From Spirochaetaceae bacterium (GTDB lineage: Bacteria; Spirochaetota; Spirochaetia; B11-G9): a stretch of DNA of 7,141 nt. The stretch spans positions 1-7,141 of the forward strand of contig DAOVSY010000153.1 in NCBI GenBank assembly GCA_030633365.1. The letters run 5' to 3'. The translations under genes and the position numbers were made by a program. The notes beneath the pieces are model-generated. The model worked only from the letters and a program-made list of their open reading frames with translations. It was not told the origin of the DNA and searched no databases. Shown one piece after another: positions 1 to 5,805 of this stretch (position 1 is the stretch's first letter; each line of letters starts with the position of its first letter).

Positions 1-136
1 ATCCATTTCCGGAGTTAGTATTGATGAAGAACTTGCACAGATGATCAAGTTTCAGCATGGTTATACAGCGGCATCCCGATTTGTAACAGAGATTGATAAA
101 ATGCTTGATACAATTATCAATAGAATGGGAGTGTAG
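1..136 (+). CDS. flgK: FlgK, flagellar hook-associated protein 1 (C-terminal end only)
   Basis: The window opens inside this gene. The frame starting at base 2 reads 44 codons to a TAG at 134-136. The peptide begins SISGVSIDEELAQMIKFQ and ends DTIINRMGV, which is the classic C-terminal D0 helix of FlgK: the SGVSxDEE turn, then the amphipathic helix that packs in the filament-junction core. FlgK forms the first junction ring between hook and filament, which in spirochaetes lies in the periplasm. flgL follows after 4 nt, the usual flgK-flgL operon order. The sequence GGGAG at 127-131, inside the flgK end, serves as the flgL ribosome binding site. The N-terminal part lies outside the window, so length and start cannot be judged. 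Confidence 0.93.
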   Translation, partial: SISGVSIDEELAQMIKFQHGYTAASRFVTEIDKMLDTIINRMGV

Positions 137-140
137 TTAA

Positions 141-1385
141 ATGACCCGTGTTAGTACAAATATGACAAATGATGATATGCAGTATTATTTACAATTAAGA
201 AATTCAGAAATGAATACACTGCAGAATCAGATGGCAGAGGGGACAAGAATTAAAGATCTTAGAGATGACCCTGTCAGTGCTGCCCACTCTGTTAAATATT
301 TATCCAAAATTACCAGATTAAATCGTTTTGCAAATAATATCGATGATATTATGAGTGAAAATAGAATTGCTGAAAGTTATATGGTTAGTGCAAACAATAT
401 TATTCACCGTGTAAGAGAATTGGCTATTCAGGGTGCAAATGATACCTATACAAATTTTGAAAAAAATATTATGGGTGAAGAAGTTAATCAGCTTTTAAAT
501 GAATTAATTTCAATAGCAAATGCAAAAACATCCGACGGTACAAGTATGTTTGCAGGAGATAAGACTCAGAGTGATGCTTATAGAGTATTATCAGGCCGCA
601 TACCAGGTTCTTTAAACAAGGTAATTACAGATGTTCAGTATGCCGGGTCAATTAACCCTATACAGGCTGAAATTTCTGAATCCAGTTACATTGATGCAGG
701 ATTTGCCGGAAACAGGGTCTTTTGGGCCGAGCAGCAGCAAATTATATCAAATAGAGATGCACAAAGTTTTGTTGCTGCATCAGATTCCAAATTCCGTATA
801 GATAATGATTATATAAGTATTAATGCAGGTGATAATATCCATACAGTTATTGCAAGAATAAACAGCTCTGATGCAGCTGTAAAAGCTACACTTGATCCTG
901 TTCAAAATTCTATAGTTCTGGAAAGTACTGCAGCACATCAAATATGGCTTGAGGATAGTGGGGACGGAAGGATACTTAAGGATCTTGGGTTAATTTCAGA
1001 AATAGGGCATCCTCCAAATAATATTTCAAAAGATGCTGAAATAGGAGGGGGGTCATTATTTGATATGGTAATTGATTTAAGGGATCAGTTATATGTAGGA
1101 AATACAATTAATATAGGTGGATCGAGTCTAAAAGGGCTTTCTCTTGGGCAGGACAATCTTATTTCTTCTATTGCATCCCTTGGATCCCATGAAGAAAGGC
1201 TTCAAACAGTAAAAGATCGTCTTAATTCCGAAATACCGGAAACGATAGCTCAAAATTCAGGAGAAGTAGACCTTGATATGACCAAGGCTATAACAGATTT
1301 AAAGATGCTGGAATATACACAAAAAGCTGCCATGCAGGTTGCAGGTAGAATATTACAGCCAACATTACTGGACTTCCTAAGATAG
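141..1385 (+). CDS. flgL: FlgL, flagellar hook-associated protein 3
   Basis: A 414-residue flagellin-family protein that forms the second hook-filament junction ring, between FlgK and the filament. The N-terminal part (about 1-150) starts MTRVSTNMTNDDMQYYL and carries flagellin-like D0/D1 helices, including RVRELAIQGAND near residue 90 and the FlgL-like DGTSMFAGDKT near 132-142. The C-terminal 40 residues (DLDMTKAITDLKMLEYT to the end) are the matching flagellin C-terminal helix. The middle (about 165-345) is variable and makes the protein longer than the E. coli version of about 317 residues, as is common outside enterobacteria. The ATG has GGGAG 9 nt upstream, within the end of flgK, so the two genes are probably co-translated. 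A G6 run (1047-1052) lies in the variable part. The identification rests on both termini and on the flgK neighbour. Confidence 0.95.
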   Translation: MTRVSTNMTNDDMQYYLQLRNSEMNTLQNQMAEGTRIKDLRDDPVSAAHSVKYLSKITRLNRFANNIDDIMSENRIAESYMVSANNIIHRVRELAIQGANDTYTNFEKNIMGEEVNQLLNELISIANAKTSDGTSMFAGDKTQSDAYRVLSGRIPGSLNKVITDVQYAGSINPIQAEISESSYIDAGFAGNRVFWAEQQQIISNRDAQSFVAASDSKFRIDNDYISINAGDNIHTVIARINSSDAAVKATLDPVQNSIVLESTAAHQIWLEDSGDGRILKDLGLISEIGHPPNNISKDAEIGGGSLFDMVIDLRDQLYVGNTINIGGSSLKGLSLGQDNLISSIASLGSHEERLQTVKDRLNSEIPETIAQNSGEVDLDMTKAITDLKMLEYTQKAAMQVAGRILQPTLLDFLR

Positions 1386-1391
1386 GGTTGT

Positions 1392-1420
1392 CCTGGAAAC
1401 AGTAGATTAAGGTAGGATAA
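1392..1420 (+). promoter_or_regulatory. fliW leader with ribosome binding site and two candidate CsrA-type GGA sites
   Basis: The 35-nt flgL-fliW gap contains CCTGGAAAC (GGA at 1395-1397) and, 20 nt further on, GGTAGGATAA (GGA at 1415-1417) next to the fliW ATG at 1421. AAGG at 1409-1412 is the best Shine-Dalgarno match, 8 nt from the ATG. CsrA dimers are known to bind pairs of GGA motifs, one of which often covers the ribosome binding site. The operon encodes CsrA and its antagonist FliW, so autoregulation here is plausible. GGA is a short motif and neither copy is in a clear hairpin loop, so this is inference only. Confidence 0.3.
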
Positions 1421-1876
1421 ATGCAGGTACTAACTAAGCCGTATGGAAAAATTGAAGTAGATGAACGACAAAAAATTTATTTCCCCAATGGACTACTGGG
1501 ATTTGAAAAATTAAAGGATTACTTATTACTTGATGCAGCACAGCAGCCTTTTTATTGGCTGCAATCTCTGGATGTACCGGAAATAGCATTTGTTATGATA
1601 AATCCTGTCATTTTTAGACAAGATTATAATCCGGAGATTTCAGTTTCTGAACTGGAAGAAATTGATCTTGAAGTCGCTGAATCAGATAAATCACTTGTTT
1701 TTGTAATTGTTACAATACCCGAAGAGCATTCTAAGATGACTGCTAATTTACAGGGGCCAATTATTATAAATAGAGAAAAAAAGTATGGAAGGCAGTGTAT
1801 TTCAACTAATAATGATTATAAAACACAGCACTATGTTCTTGAAGAACTGGCAGCAGAAAAGGACAGTGTATGTTGA
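1421..1876 (+). CDS. fliW: FliW, flagellar assembly factor and CsrA antagonist
   Basis: A 151-residue cytoplasmic protein of the FliW family. Known members bind flagellin and CsrA alternately: when flagellin is secreted, FliW is freed, captures CsrA and relieves repression of flagellin translation. Family landmarks visible here are PNGLLGF (22-28), [19 protein letters not shown] (44-62), a DYNPEI segment (68-73) and [12 protein letters not shown] (106-117), followed by the usual short C-terminal strand region ([17 protein letters not shown]). Length matches the family (about 145-155). The ATG at 1421 follows AAGG with 8-nt spacing. The end of the gene overlaps csrA by 7 bp, which implies translational coupling and near-equal expression of the two partners. 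Confidence 0.95.
   Translation: MQVLTKPYGKIEVDERQKIYFPNGLLGFEKLKDYLLLDAAQQPFYWLQSLDVPEIAFVMINPVIFRQDYNPEISVSELEEIDLEVAESDKSLVFVIVTIPEEHSKMTANLQGPIIINREKKYGRQCISTNNDYKTQHYVLEELAAEKDSVC
1857..1863 (+). promoter_or_regulatory. csrA ribosome binding site inside fliW
   Basis: AAAAGGA lies 6 nt before the csrA ATG at 1870, within the last codons of fliW. It supports the ATG at 1870 and therefore the 7-bp overlap of the two genes. It also contains a GGA (1861-1863), the core of CsrA binding sites, so CsrA could in principle repress its own translation here. That regulatory reading is inference. Confidence 0.6.
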
Positions 1877-2094
1877 TACTTACAAGAAAAAAAGATGAAA
1901 GTATTATTATAGATGATCAAATAGAGATATCAATTGTCGAAATTAAAGGTGATCAGGTTAAAATTGGAATTAATGCTCCGCGGTCTGTAAAAATATTCAG
2001 GAATGAAGTTTATAAAGCAATACAAGAGGCAAATAAAGCAGCGGCTAAGTCCGGAACAGAATTACCTTCTCTTGACATCTTTAAGAATCCTTAA
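1870..2094 (+). CDS. csrA: CsrA, carbon storage regulator / mRNA-binding translational regulator
   Basis: A 74-residue CsrA. It starts [15 protein letters not shown], matching the family's first strand with L4, T5 and R6. It continues through [19 protein letters not shown], with R44, the main RNA-binding arginine of known CsrA proteins, conserved. Position 43 is Phe where many CsrA proteins have His. The C-terminal helix (about 45-60) continues into a tail ([17 protein letters not shown]), making the protein longer than the 61-residue E. coli form. In species with FliW, such an extended C-terminal region is known to contact FliW, consistent with fliW directly upstream. CsrA acts as a homodimer on GGA motifs in mRNA leaders; the likely target in flagellate bacteria with FliW is flagellin mRNA, which is not in this window. 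The last 14 bp are shared tail to tail with the HD-GYP gene on the other strand. Confidence 0.96.
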   Translation: MLILTRKKDESIIIDDQIEISIVEIKGDQVKIGINAPRSVKIFRNEVYKAIQEANKAAAKSGTELPSLDIFKNP

Positions 2095-3223
2095 GTTCAT
2101 CATAGATAATTTTAAATTCGGTATTTATGTTAATAAAAATTTCAACAAGATCAGGATCAAAATGAGATCCTGAATCTTTTATAATTATTTCCATTGTCTT
2201 TTCATGGGTAAAGGGGGCCTTATAACTTCTTTTCATCCTAAGTGCATCATAAACATCAGCTATAGCTACTATTCTGGAAGTCAAAGGGATATCGTCACCG
2301 CTGATACCATATGGATATCCGTTCCCATTCCATTTTTCATGATGAAATGTTGCAATTTGTGTTGCCATTGGATCCGGGTAAGCTTTTAAAATATAAGCAC
2401 CATTTATAGTATGTTCTTTCATTATTTTCCATTCTGGTTCATTAAGCGTACCTGGTTTGGTTAGTATGTCATCGGGAGTTCCAATTTTACCCACATCATG
2501 CATTGGTGCAAGAAAAAAAATATTTTCTATAAATTCAGTATTTACATTTGGATAAGATGGGTTATTAAATAATTTACCTGCAATTGCTTTTGAGTATGCC
2601 CCAACTCTTTTAATATGATTTCCAGTATCATTATCTTTTAGCTTTGATGCTTCAAGAAGACTTAAAAATGTTTTTTCAAGTAAGGCCTTATTCCCCTCTG
2701 AGATATCATCAAATATACCAATAAAAAACTCAGGAATTAAGTCTTTACCTTTATGTATTCTTCTGTCAGTAAAGGGGTTTATAATTAAATTTGCAACAAT
2801 GTCTAATCTGTCACGGTGTTTGGACTCAACTCTATTTTTAAAGGAATAGCCATATTCCTTATTAGTAAGATTTTTATATATTAATCCAATTCTTTCGGGA
2901 GTTAAGTAAGGTGAAAAATCTAATACAATATTTACTGGAAGGTCCCTCTTATTATTTAAAAATAAAGATTGATAAGATTTATTTTCCCAAATAATATTTA
3001 GCTTTAAGTCAAGAATAACAGCAGGGATTCTACTGGCTTTTAAATTATCCATAACTTCTAAGTGACGGAAAGGAAGAACTGCTTCTGGAAGTAGTTCTTC
3101 AACTGAAGATTTTGATAAACCACTTTCTATTAGAATAGGGTTGCCTTCATTTTCCAGTTCAGACAATTCCCCCAAAGGTTCAAGTTCTTCAATATCTAAT
3201 AATTCTTCTAAATCGTTATCCAT
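2081..3223 (-). CDS. PAS-like/HD-GYP domain c-di-GMP phosphodiesterase
   Basis: A 380-residue cytoplasmic protein with no visible membrane segment. Residues 1-30 are strongly acidic (many D/E). Residues about 55-175 look like a PAS-type sensor fold ([20 protein letters not shown]... [11 protein letters not shown]). Residues about 183-370 are an HD-GYP domain with H203 (GNHIKRV), the HD pair H242-D243 in [15 protein letters not shown]271, H294-H295, and the signature WNGNGYPYG (298-306) followed by [17 protein letters not shown]. All the usual metal ligands are present, so it is probably an active phosphodiesterase hydrolysing c-di-GMP to pGpG or GMP. It is the last gene of the minus-strand cluster, 10 nt after tsaB. 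No good Shine-Dalgarno sequence is visible, so translation probably depends on coupling. An in-frame TAA lies 9 nt upstream of the ATG, fixing this as the most upstream ATG start. What the PAS-like part senses is unknown. Confidence 0.92.
   Translation of the reverse strand: MDNDLEELLDIEELEPLGELSELENEGNPILIESGLSKSSVEELLPEAVLPFRHLEVMDNLKASRIPAVILDLKLNIIWENKSYQSLFLNNKRDLPVNIVLDFSPYLTPERIGLIYKNLTNKEYGYSFKNRVESKHRDRLDIVANLIINPFTDRRIHKGKDLIPEFFIGIFDDISEGNKALLEKTFLSLLEASKLKDNDTGNHIKRVGAYSKAIAGKLFNNPSYPNVNTEFIENIFFLAPMHDVGKIGTPDDILTKPGTLNEPEWKIMKEHTINGAYILKAYPDPMATQIATFHHEKWNGNGYPYGISGDDIPLTSRIVAIADVYDALRMKRSYKAPFTHEKTMEIIIKDSGSHFDPDLVEIFININTEFKIIYDELKDS
2147..2190 (+). terminator. Probable intrinsic terminator of the flgK-flgL-fliW-csrA operon, inside the antisense HD-GYP gene
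   Basis: On the + strand the left arm AAGATCAGGATC (2147-2158) pairs with GATCCTG-A-ATCTT (2166-2178): 12 base pairs with one bulged A at 2173, closing a 7-nt loop (AAAATGA, 2159-2165). The core TCAGGATC/GATCCTGA is a perfect 8-bp inverted repeat. The stem runs into TTTT (2177-2180) and then the T-rich ATAATTATTT (2181-2190), as in a Rho-independent terminator. It starts 52 nt after the csrA stop codon. On the opposite strand the same bases code for the C-terminal part of the HD-GYP domain (about residues 349-359), and no comparable T run follows directly there, so the signal is directional for the + strand operon. Confidence 0.6.
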
Positions 3224-3233
3224 CGAAATTTAA

Positions 3234-3902
3234 TCAAGGCTTTCTTGTAATACCAATTTCGGCCTCACTTCTCCTCAAGTATAATGGTCCTTCAGCGTCA
3301 TGAGAAGGTCCAGATTTCTGAAATTTGTATAAACCCAGGGCAATTAGATTTCCAGCCCAGGATTTTTTATTAAATATATCAACACCAATATTAGGTTTTA
3401 AATCAATTATTTTCGAAAATCCCAATGCATCAGGACCTGTCAATAAAACTCTATTATATTTTTTCAGTTTAGTTAAAATATCTTCTGGAGTCAAATCCAG
3501 ATCATCTGATATTTTTTTCCCATTATTATATATGGCTGTATAATATCGTTTTTTTCTGGCATCAATTAATGGAACTACCATCCCATCAAAGTATTCAAAA
3601 CCATATGAAATCATATCCAAAGTAGGAACTGTAACCATAGGAACCCCGGAACCTAAACTTAGTCCTTTGGCTGTAGACATCCCTATACGAAGACCTGTAA
3701 AAGATCCTGGTCCGCCTGGGCAAACAATAAGATCAAGGTCAGAAACAGAAATTTCTTCTCTTTTTAGAAATAAATCTATTTCAGTTACTAGTGTTTCGGA
3801 GTGTTTAAATCCTCTTGAACTTGAATAATCATAACGATTTTGATCTGTTTCAAGACATATGCTAAAAATGCCAGTAGAAGTATCAAAAGCAAGAACATTC
3901 AT
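3234..3902 (-). CDS. tsaB: TsaB, tRNA t6A37 biosynthesis protein (YeaZ family)
   Basis: A 222-residue protein of the ASKHA fold. It opens MNVLAFDTSTG, the phosphate-1-like strand of the TsaB/TsaD family. It then carries KHSETL (33-38) and the signature GGPGSFTGLRIG (63-74) with ...STAKGLS behind it, typical of TsaB. TsaB is the non-catalytic partner of TsaD; with TsaE they transfer threonylcarbamoyl from TsaC's product to A37 of tRNAs that read ANN codons. Length fits the family. The ATG overlaps the tsaE stop by one base (TAATG) and has AGAAGG (3909-3914) 6 nt upstream. tsaE directly upstream supports the call. tsaD and tsaC are not in the window. Confidence 0.95.
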   Translation of the reverse strand: MNVLAFDTSTGIFSICLETDQNRYDYSSSRGFKHSETLVTEIDLFLKREEISVSDLDLIVCPGGPGSFTGLRIGMSTAKGLSLGSGVPMVTVPTLDMISYGFEYFDGMVVPLIDARKKRYYTAIYNNGKKISDDLDLTPEDILTKLKKYNRVLLTGPDALGFSKIIDLKPNIGVDIFNKKSWAGNLIALGLYKFQKSGPSHDAEGPLYLRRSEAEIGITRKP

Positions 3903-4318
3903 TATATACCTTCTATTTCAATTTTACGGTTTTTACCGGGTAGAATAGAGATGTCAACTATTATTGTATTTTCTGGTAAATATTCACTAATCTTTTCACT
4001 CCATTCTATGATAGTAATATTTTTATCATACATGAATTCATCTGTTCCCAGCAGTTCAAACTCCTCCAGAGAATCAATTCTGTACAAGTCCATATGGAAA
4101 AGATTAATTTTTCCAGTATATTCTGAAATAATAGTGTAGGTTGGACTGGTAATTTCATCAGTAATATCAAGACCTATAGCTATTCCTTTTACCAGGGTTG
4201 TTTTACCTGAGCCTAAAGTACCTCTAAGTGCAATAATATTTCCAGGTATTAATTTTTTGGCAAGATCTTTACCTATCTCTATGGATGAATTGGCTGAATT
4301 TGAGATTAAAGTTATCAG
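3902..4318 (-). CDS. tsaE: TsaE, tRNA t6A37 biosynthesis ATPase (YjeE family), apparent CTG start
   Basis: The frame encodes a complete TsaE of 138 residues if it starts at CTG (4318-4316). Visible motifs, counting that codon as 1: the N-terminal ISNSANSSIEIGKDLAKKL (5-23), Walker A GTLGSGKTTL (33-42), the switch-like TSPTYTIISEY (55-65), HMDLYRI (73-79) and the EWSEKI segment with W104. These match the family's order and usual length of about 140-160. TsaE is the P-loop ATPase that binds and resets the TsaB-TsaD complex. The only in-frame ATG (4093) would remove the Walker A and cannot be the true start. No ATG, GTG or TTG occurs between the upstream in-frame stop (4369-4367) and the Walker A. 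The CTG overlaps the preceding gene's TGA (CTGA) and has AAGGA 8 nt upstream. The stop overlaps the tsaB ATG by one base. Confidence 0.9.
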   Translation of the reverse strand: MITLISNSANSSIEIGKDLAKKLIPGNIIALRGTLGSGKTTLVKGIAIGLDITDEITSPTYTIISEYTGKINLFHMDLYRIDSLEEFELLGTDEFMYDKNITIIEWSEKISEYLPENTIIVDISILPGKNRKIEIEGI

Positions 4319-4578
4319 ATGAGTTTTCCTTCTTTTTCCATTATAAGAATAAATTCTTTGAGGTTCCTAATAGCTGTGATTACCGGGAAATCAGGTGTTA
4401 TTGAAAATTTTATTTCAACTTCTTTAGTACCAAAAGGTGTTCTTTCAACAGAAAAATCAATTTTATTTTCACTGGTTTCCGATCTTTTATTATTAAGAAC
4501 TGCAAGACCTGAAAATTCTTCTCTGTAATGTAAGGGAATATCTTTTCTTATAATATTCTTAATATTAATCACTTCCAT
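4315..4578 (-). CDS. Conserved-looking small protein of unknown function (87 aa)
   Basis: I do not recognise this family with certainty. The 87-residue product is soluble-looking, with no signal peptide or membrane segment. It is predicted by eye to be mixed: a short N-terminal region (MEVINIKNIIRKDIP), a basic/acidic middle, beta-prone stretches (NKIDFSVERTPFG, KEVEIKFSI), then a helix (AIRNLKEFILIMEKEGKLI). It sits between a PilZ protein and tsaE, and its TGA overlaps the tsaE CTG start, so the two are probably translationally coupled. A small gene at this place beside tsaE recalls treponeme gene order, from memory only. The ribosome binding site is weak (GAG about 7 nt before the ATG). Codon use and tight packing support a real gene; the function is open. 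Confidence 0.75.
   Translation of the reverse strand: MEVINIKNIIRKDIPLHYREEFSGLAVLNNKRSETSENKIDFSVERTPFGTKEVEIKFSITPDFPVITAIRNLKEFILIMEKEGKLI
4327..4331 (-). promoter_or_regulatory. tsaE ribosome binding site deciding the CTG start
   Basis: Read on the minus strand, AAGGA is followed by 8 nt (AAACTCAT) and then CTG ATA ACT. It lies inside the last codons of the 87-aa gene. Together with the CTGA stop/start overlap it is the main sequence argument that tsaE starts at 4318 rather than at the far downstream ATG. Confidence 0.6.
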
Positions 4579-4584
4579 TGCTTA

Positions 4585-4613
4585 ACTCTATTAGAAATAG
4601 GTTTTATCGTCAA
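4585..4613 (-). promoter_or_regulatory. Possible sigma-70-type promoter before the 87-aa gene and tsaE-tsaB-HD-GYP
   Basis: In the 72-nt gap after the PilZ gene, the minus strand shows TTGACG (4613-4608), a 17-nt spacer and TAGAGT (4590-4585). These match 5/6 and 4/6 of the -35 and -10 consensus. Transcription would start within a few bases of the ATG at 4578, giving an almost leaderless mRNA, which lowers confidence. A small palindrome, CTATT-AGA-AATAG on the + strand (4588-4600), overlaps the -10. In AT-rich DNA such matches arise easily. Confidence 0.25.
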
Positions 4614-4650
4614 TAAGTTAATTTTTAAAAGAGTAATCCTATTTAAATAT

Positions 4651-5778
4651 TTATCTATAATATCTATTTTTTTCAGATAAATCATAAATAAAAGAATTAA
4701 TACTATTAATGTTCTTTTGGGATACCTTTGTAAACATAATATGCATAACTGCACCCATAGGTTTTATTCTTTTTATAGATTTATTTTTTCCAAATGCAAT
4801 GATTTTTTCTCCATCATTTGCTTCGAATTCAATTTTAAGAAGTTCCCCAATGCCCAGCGGGTAGGATGCTCTCATTGAACAACCTCCTGCAGATATTTCT
4901 ATTATTGTACCTAGAATACCAGAGTTTGTATCAACTATAGCCTTTCTTTTTTGATTACGCCCCGAACCAGATGTAATAATTCGGATTGGATAAAAATATG
5001 CTGGTCTTCCCATAACTTTTCTACGATACTTTCTTTGTTGAGCCTGTTGTATGCTTTTCGAATGTTGTAAAAATAAACTTGGAATACCCCTTATATTATT
5101 ATATCCTGATACTTTACTTGAAAATGAGTAACCCTGACCATTTGGTTTCCAAAAAAAGACCTGGATTTTTGTCCATTTTTTCCATCTAATCTGATTCCCA
5201 TGGTCATCTCTGGGAATTTTAGCTCCAAGATAGTCTTTTAAATTTGATGAAACCTGTGATTCATACCTGGTTCCTCCGGGAGTAGATAAGTGGAGTTTTT
5301 GACCTGGATTTAATTGTTTCGTACCAGTCATAAGTTGTTTTTTTTCACTGTTTCGTTCAATTTTTTGTTTTATTCTATAAAGTAATAGTTTCTGTCCCTC
5401 TTTTACATTTTGAGGAGCAATATCATCCTCAAGTCTGGTAAAAGCTTTTTGTAAAGTGGAATTAAGCGTTTTTGAATTCTTAAGAAGGTTAAAGGGATCT
5501 TTTACAGAATAGGTTTTTATCAGATACTCCAGGGTTCTTATTTCCGGTTTGTTAAGACCCATACCTACAGCTCTTTTCCTAAAAGGTCCTTTGCTGTATT
5601 TGCCTGATCTTCCCCTGGAAGATGATCGTGATCCAGAACTGGTTCCATTCCCGGAAGATCTTCCTGAAATAATTAATAAGATTACAAAAACAAAAAATAC
5701 AACAATACCTACTATTATAGAAGTATTACTTTGTTTTTTAAGAGTCATTATAGCTTCCTGAAGTATAATGTAGTTCAA
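4651..5778 (-). CDS. Membrane-anchored PilZ-domain protein (YcgR-like c-di-GMP receptor)
   Basis: Up to 375 residues. After a short N terminus comes one hydrophobic segment (about 20-38, TSIIVGIVVFFVFVILLII). A Ser/Gly/Arg-rich linker (39-60) and a helical region (about 77-145, with NKPEIRTLEYLIKTYSVKDP) follow. Next is a beta-rich domain like the PilZN/YcgR N-terminal domain (about 152-245, LNPGQKLHLSTPGG... WKKWTKIQVFFWK). The C-terminal PilZ domain carries the c-di-GMP motif RKYRR (249-253, RxxxR) and EISAGG (294-299), the second motif (D/N)xSxxG with Glu in place of Asp/Asn. YcgR-like proteins bind c-di-GMP and act on the flagellar motor; the tether suggests action at the inner membrane, an inference. 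Start: TTG at 5778 behind AAGGAG, or ATG at 5748 behind AGGAAG, 10 codons shorter. Both are credible. The next gene on this strand begins 72 nt after its stop. Confidence 0.87.
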   Translation of the reverse strand: MNYIILQEAIMTLKKQSNTSIIVGIVVFFVFVILLIISGRSSGNGTSSGSRSSSRGRSGKYSKGPFRKRAVGMGLNKPEIRTLEYLIKTYSVKDPFNLLKNSKTLNSTLQKAFTRLEDDIAPQNVKEGQKLLLYRIKQKIERNSEKKQLMTGTKQLNPGQKLHLSTPGGTRYESQVSSNLKDYLGAKIPRDDHGNQIRWKKWTKIQVFFWKPNGQGYSFSSKVSGYNNIRGIPSLFLQHSKSIQQAQQRKYRRKVMGRPAYFYPIRIITSGSGRNQKRKAIVDTNSGILGTIIEISAGGCSMRASYPLGIGELLKIEFEANDGEKIIAFGKNKSIKRIKPMGAVMHIMFTKVSQKNINSINSFIYDLSEKNRYYR

Positions 5779-5784
5779 TTACTA

Positions 5785-5790
5785 CTCCTT
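5785..5790 (-). promoter_or_regulatory. Strong ribosome binding site favouring a TTG start for the PilZ gene
   Basis: Minus-strand AAGGAG, 6 nt (TAGTAA) before TTG at 5778-5776. In-frame stops TAG and TAA directly precede the TTG, so no longer version exists. A competing site, AGGAAG (5759-5754), lies 5 nt before the in-frame ATG at 5748. The sequence alone does not settle which is used, or whether both are. Confidence 0.5.
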
Positions 5791-5805
5791 ATTGCTAATA
5801 CTGGT

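Noticed and set aside
1043..1052. AGGAGG followed by a G run inside flgL, as an internal ribosome binding site
   Set aside because: The nearest in-frame ATG (1065) is too far (16 nt), and it would yield only a fragment of FlgL. The Gly codons of GGGS explain the run.
1880..1920. A possible minus-strand terminator using the T7 run opposite the start of csrA
   Set aside because: The T7 run exists, but no convincing stable stem precedes it on the minus strand; only a weak 5-bp pairing was found.
2204..2389. A short + strand frame downstream of csrA that could be a small extra gene of the operon
   Set aside because: It is antisense to the catalytic GYP region of the HD-GYP gene and lies after the probable terminator. 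No credible ribosome binding site or domain is seen.
3840..4139. A 99-codon + strand open frame opposite tsaE and tsaB
   Set aside because: It runs antisense to two genes with unmistakable family motifs, has no ribosome binding site of note, and its product has no recognisable features. It is a shadow frame.
4569..4754. A 61-codon minus-strand frame across the end of the PilZ gene and the following gap
   Set aside because: It overlaps the PilZ coding sequence in another frame and shows only low-complexity Ile/Leu/Lys composition. It is best explained by AT-rich sequence.
5334..5346. An A8 run (minus strand) in the PilZ gene, and a T8 run near 2513-2520 in the HD-GYP gene, as possible phase-variation or frameshift sites
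   Set aside because: Runs of 7 are also present in csrA, fliW and tsaB. In such AT-rich DNA 8-nt runs are near background, and both genes are intact in frame.
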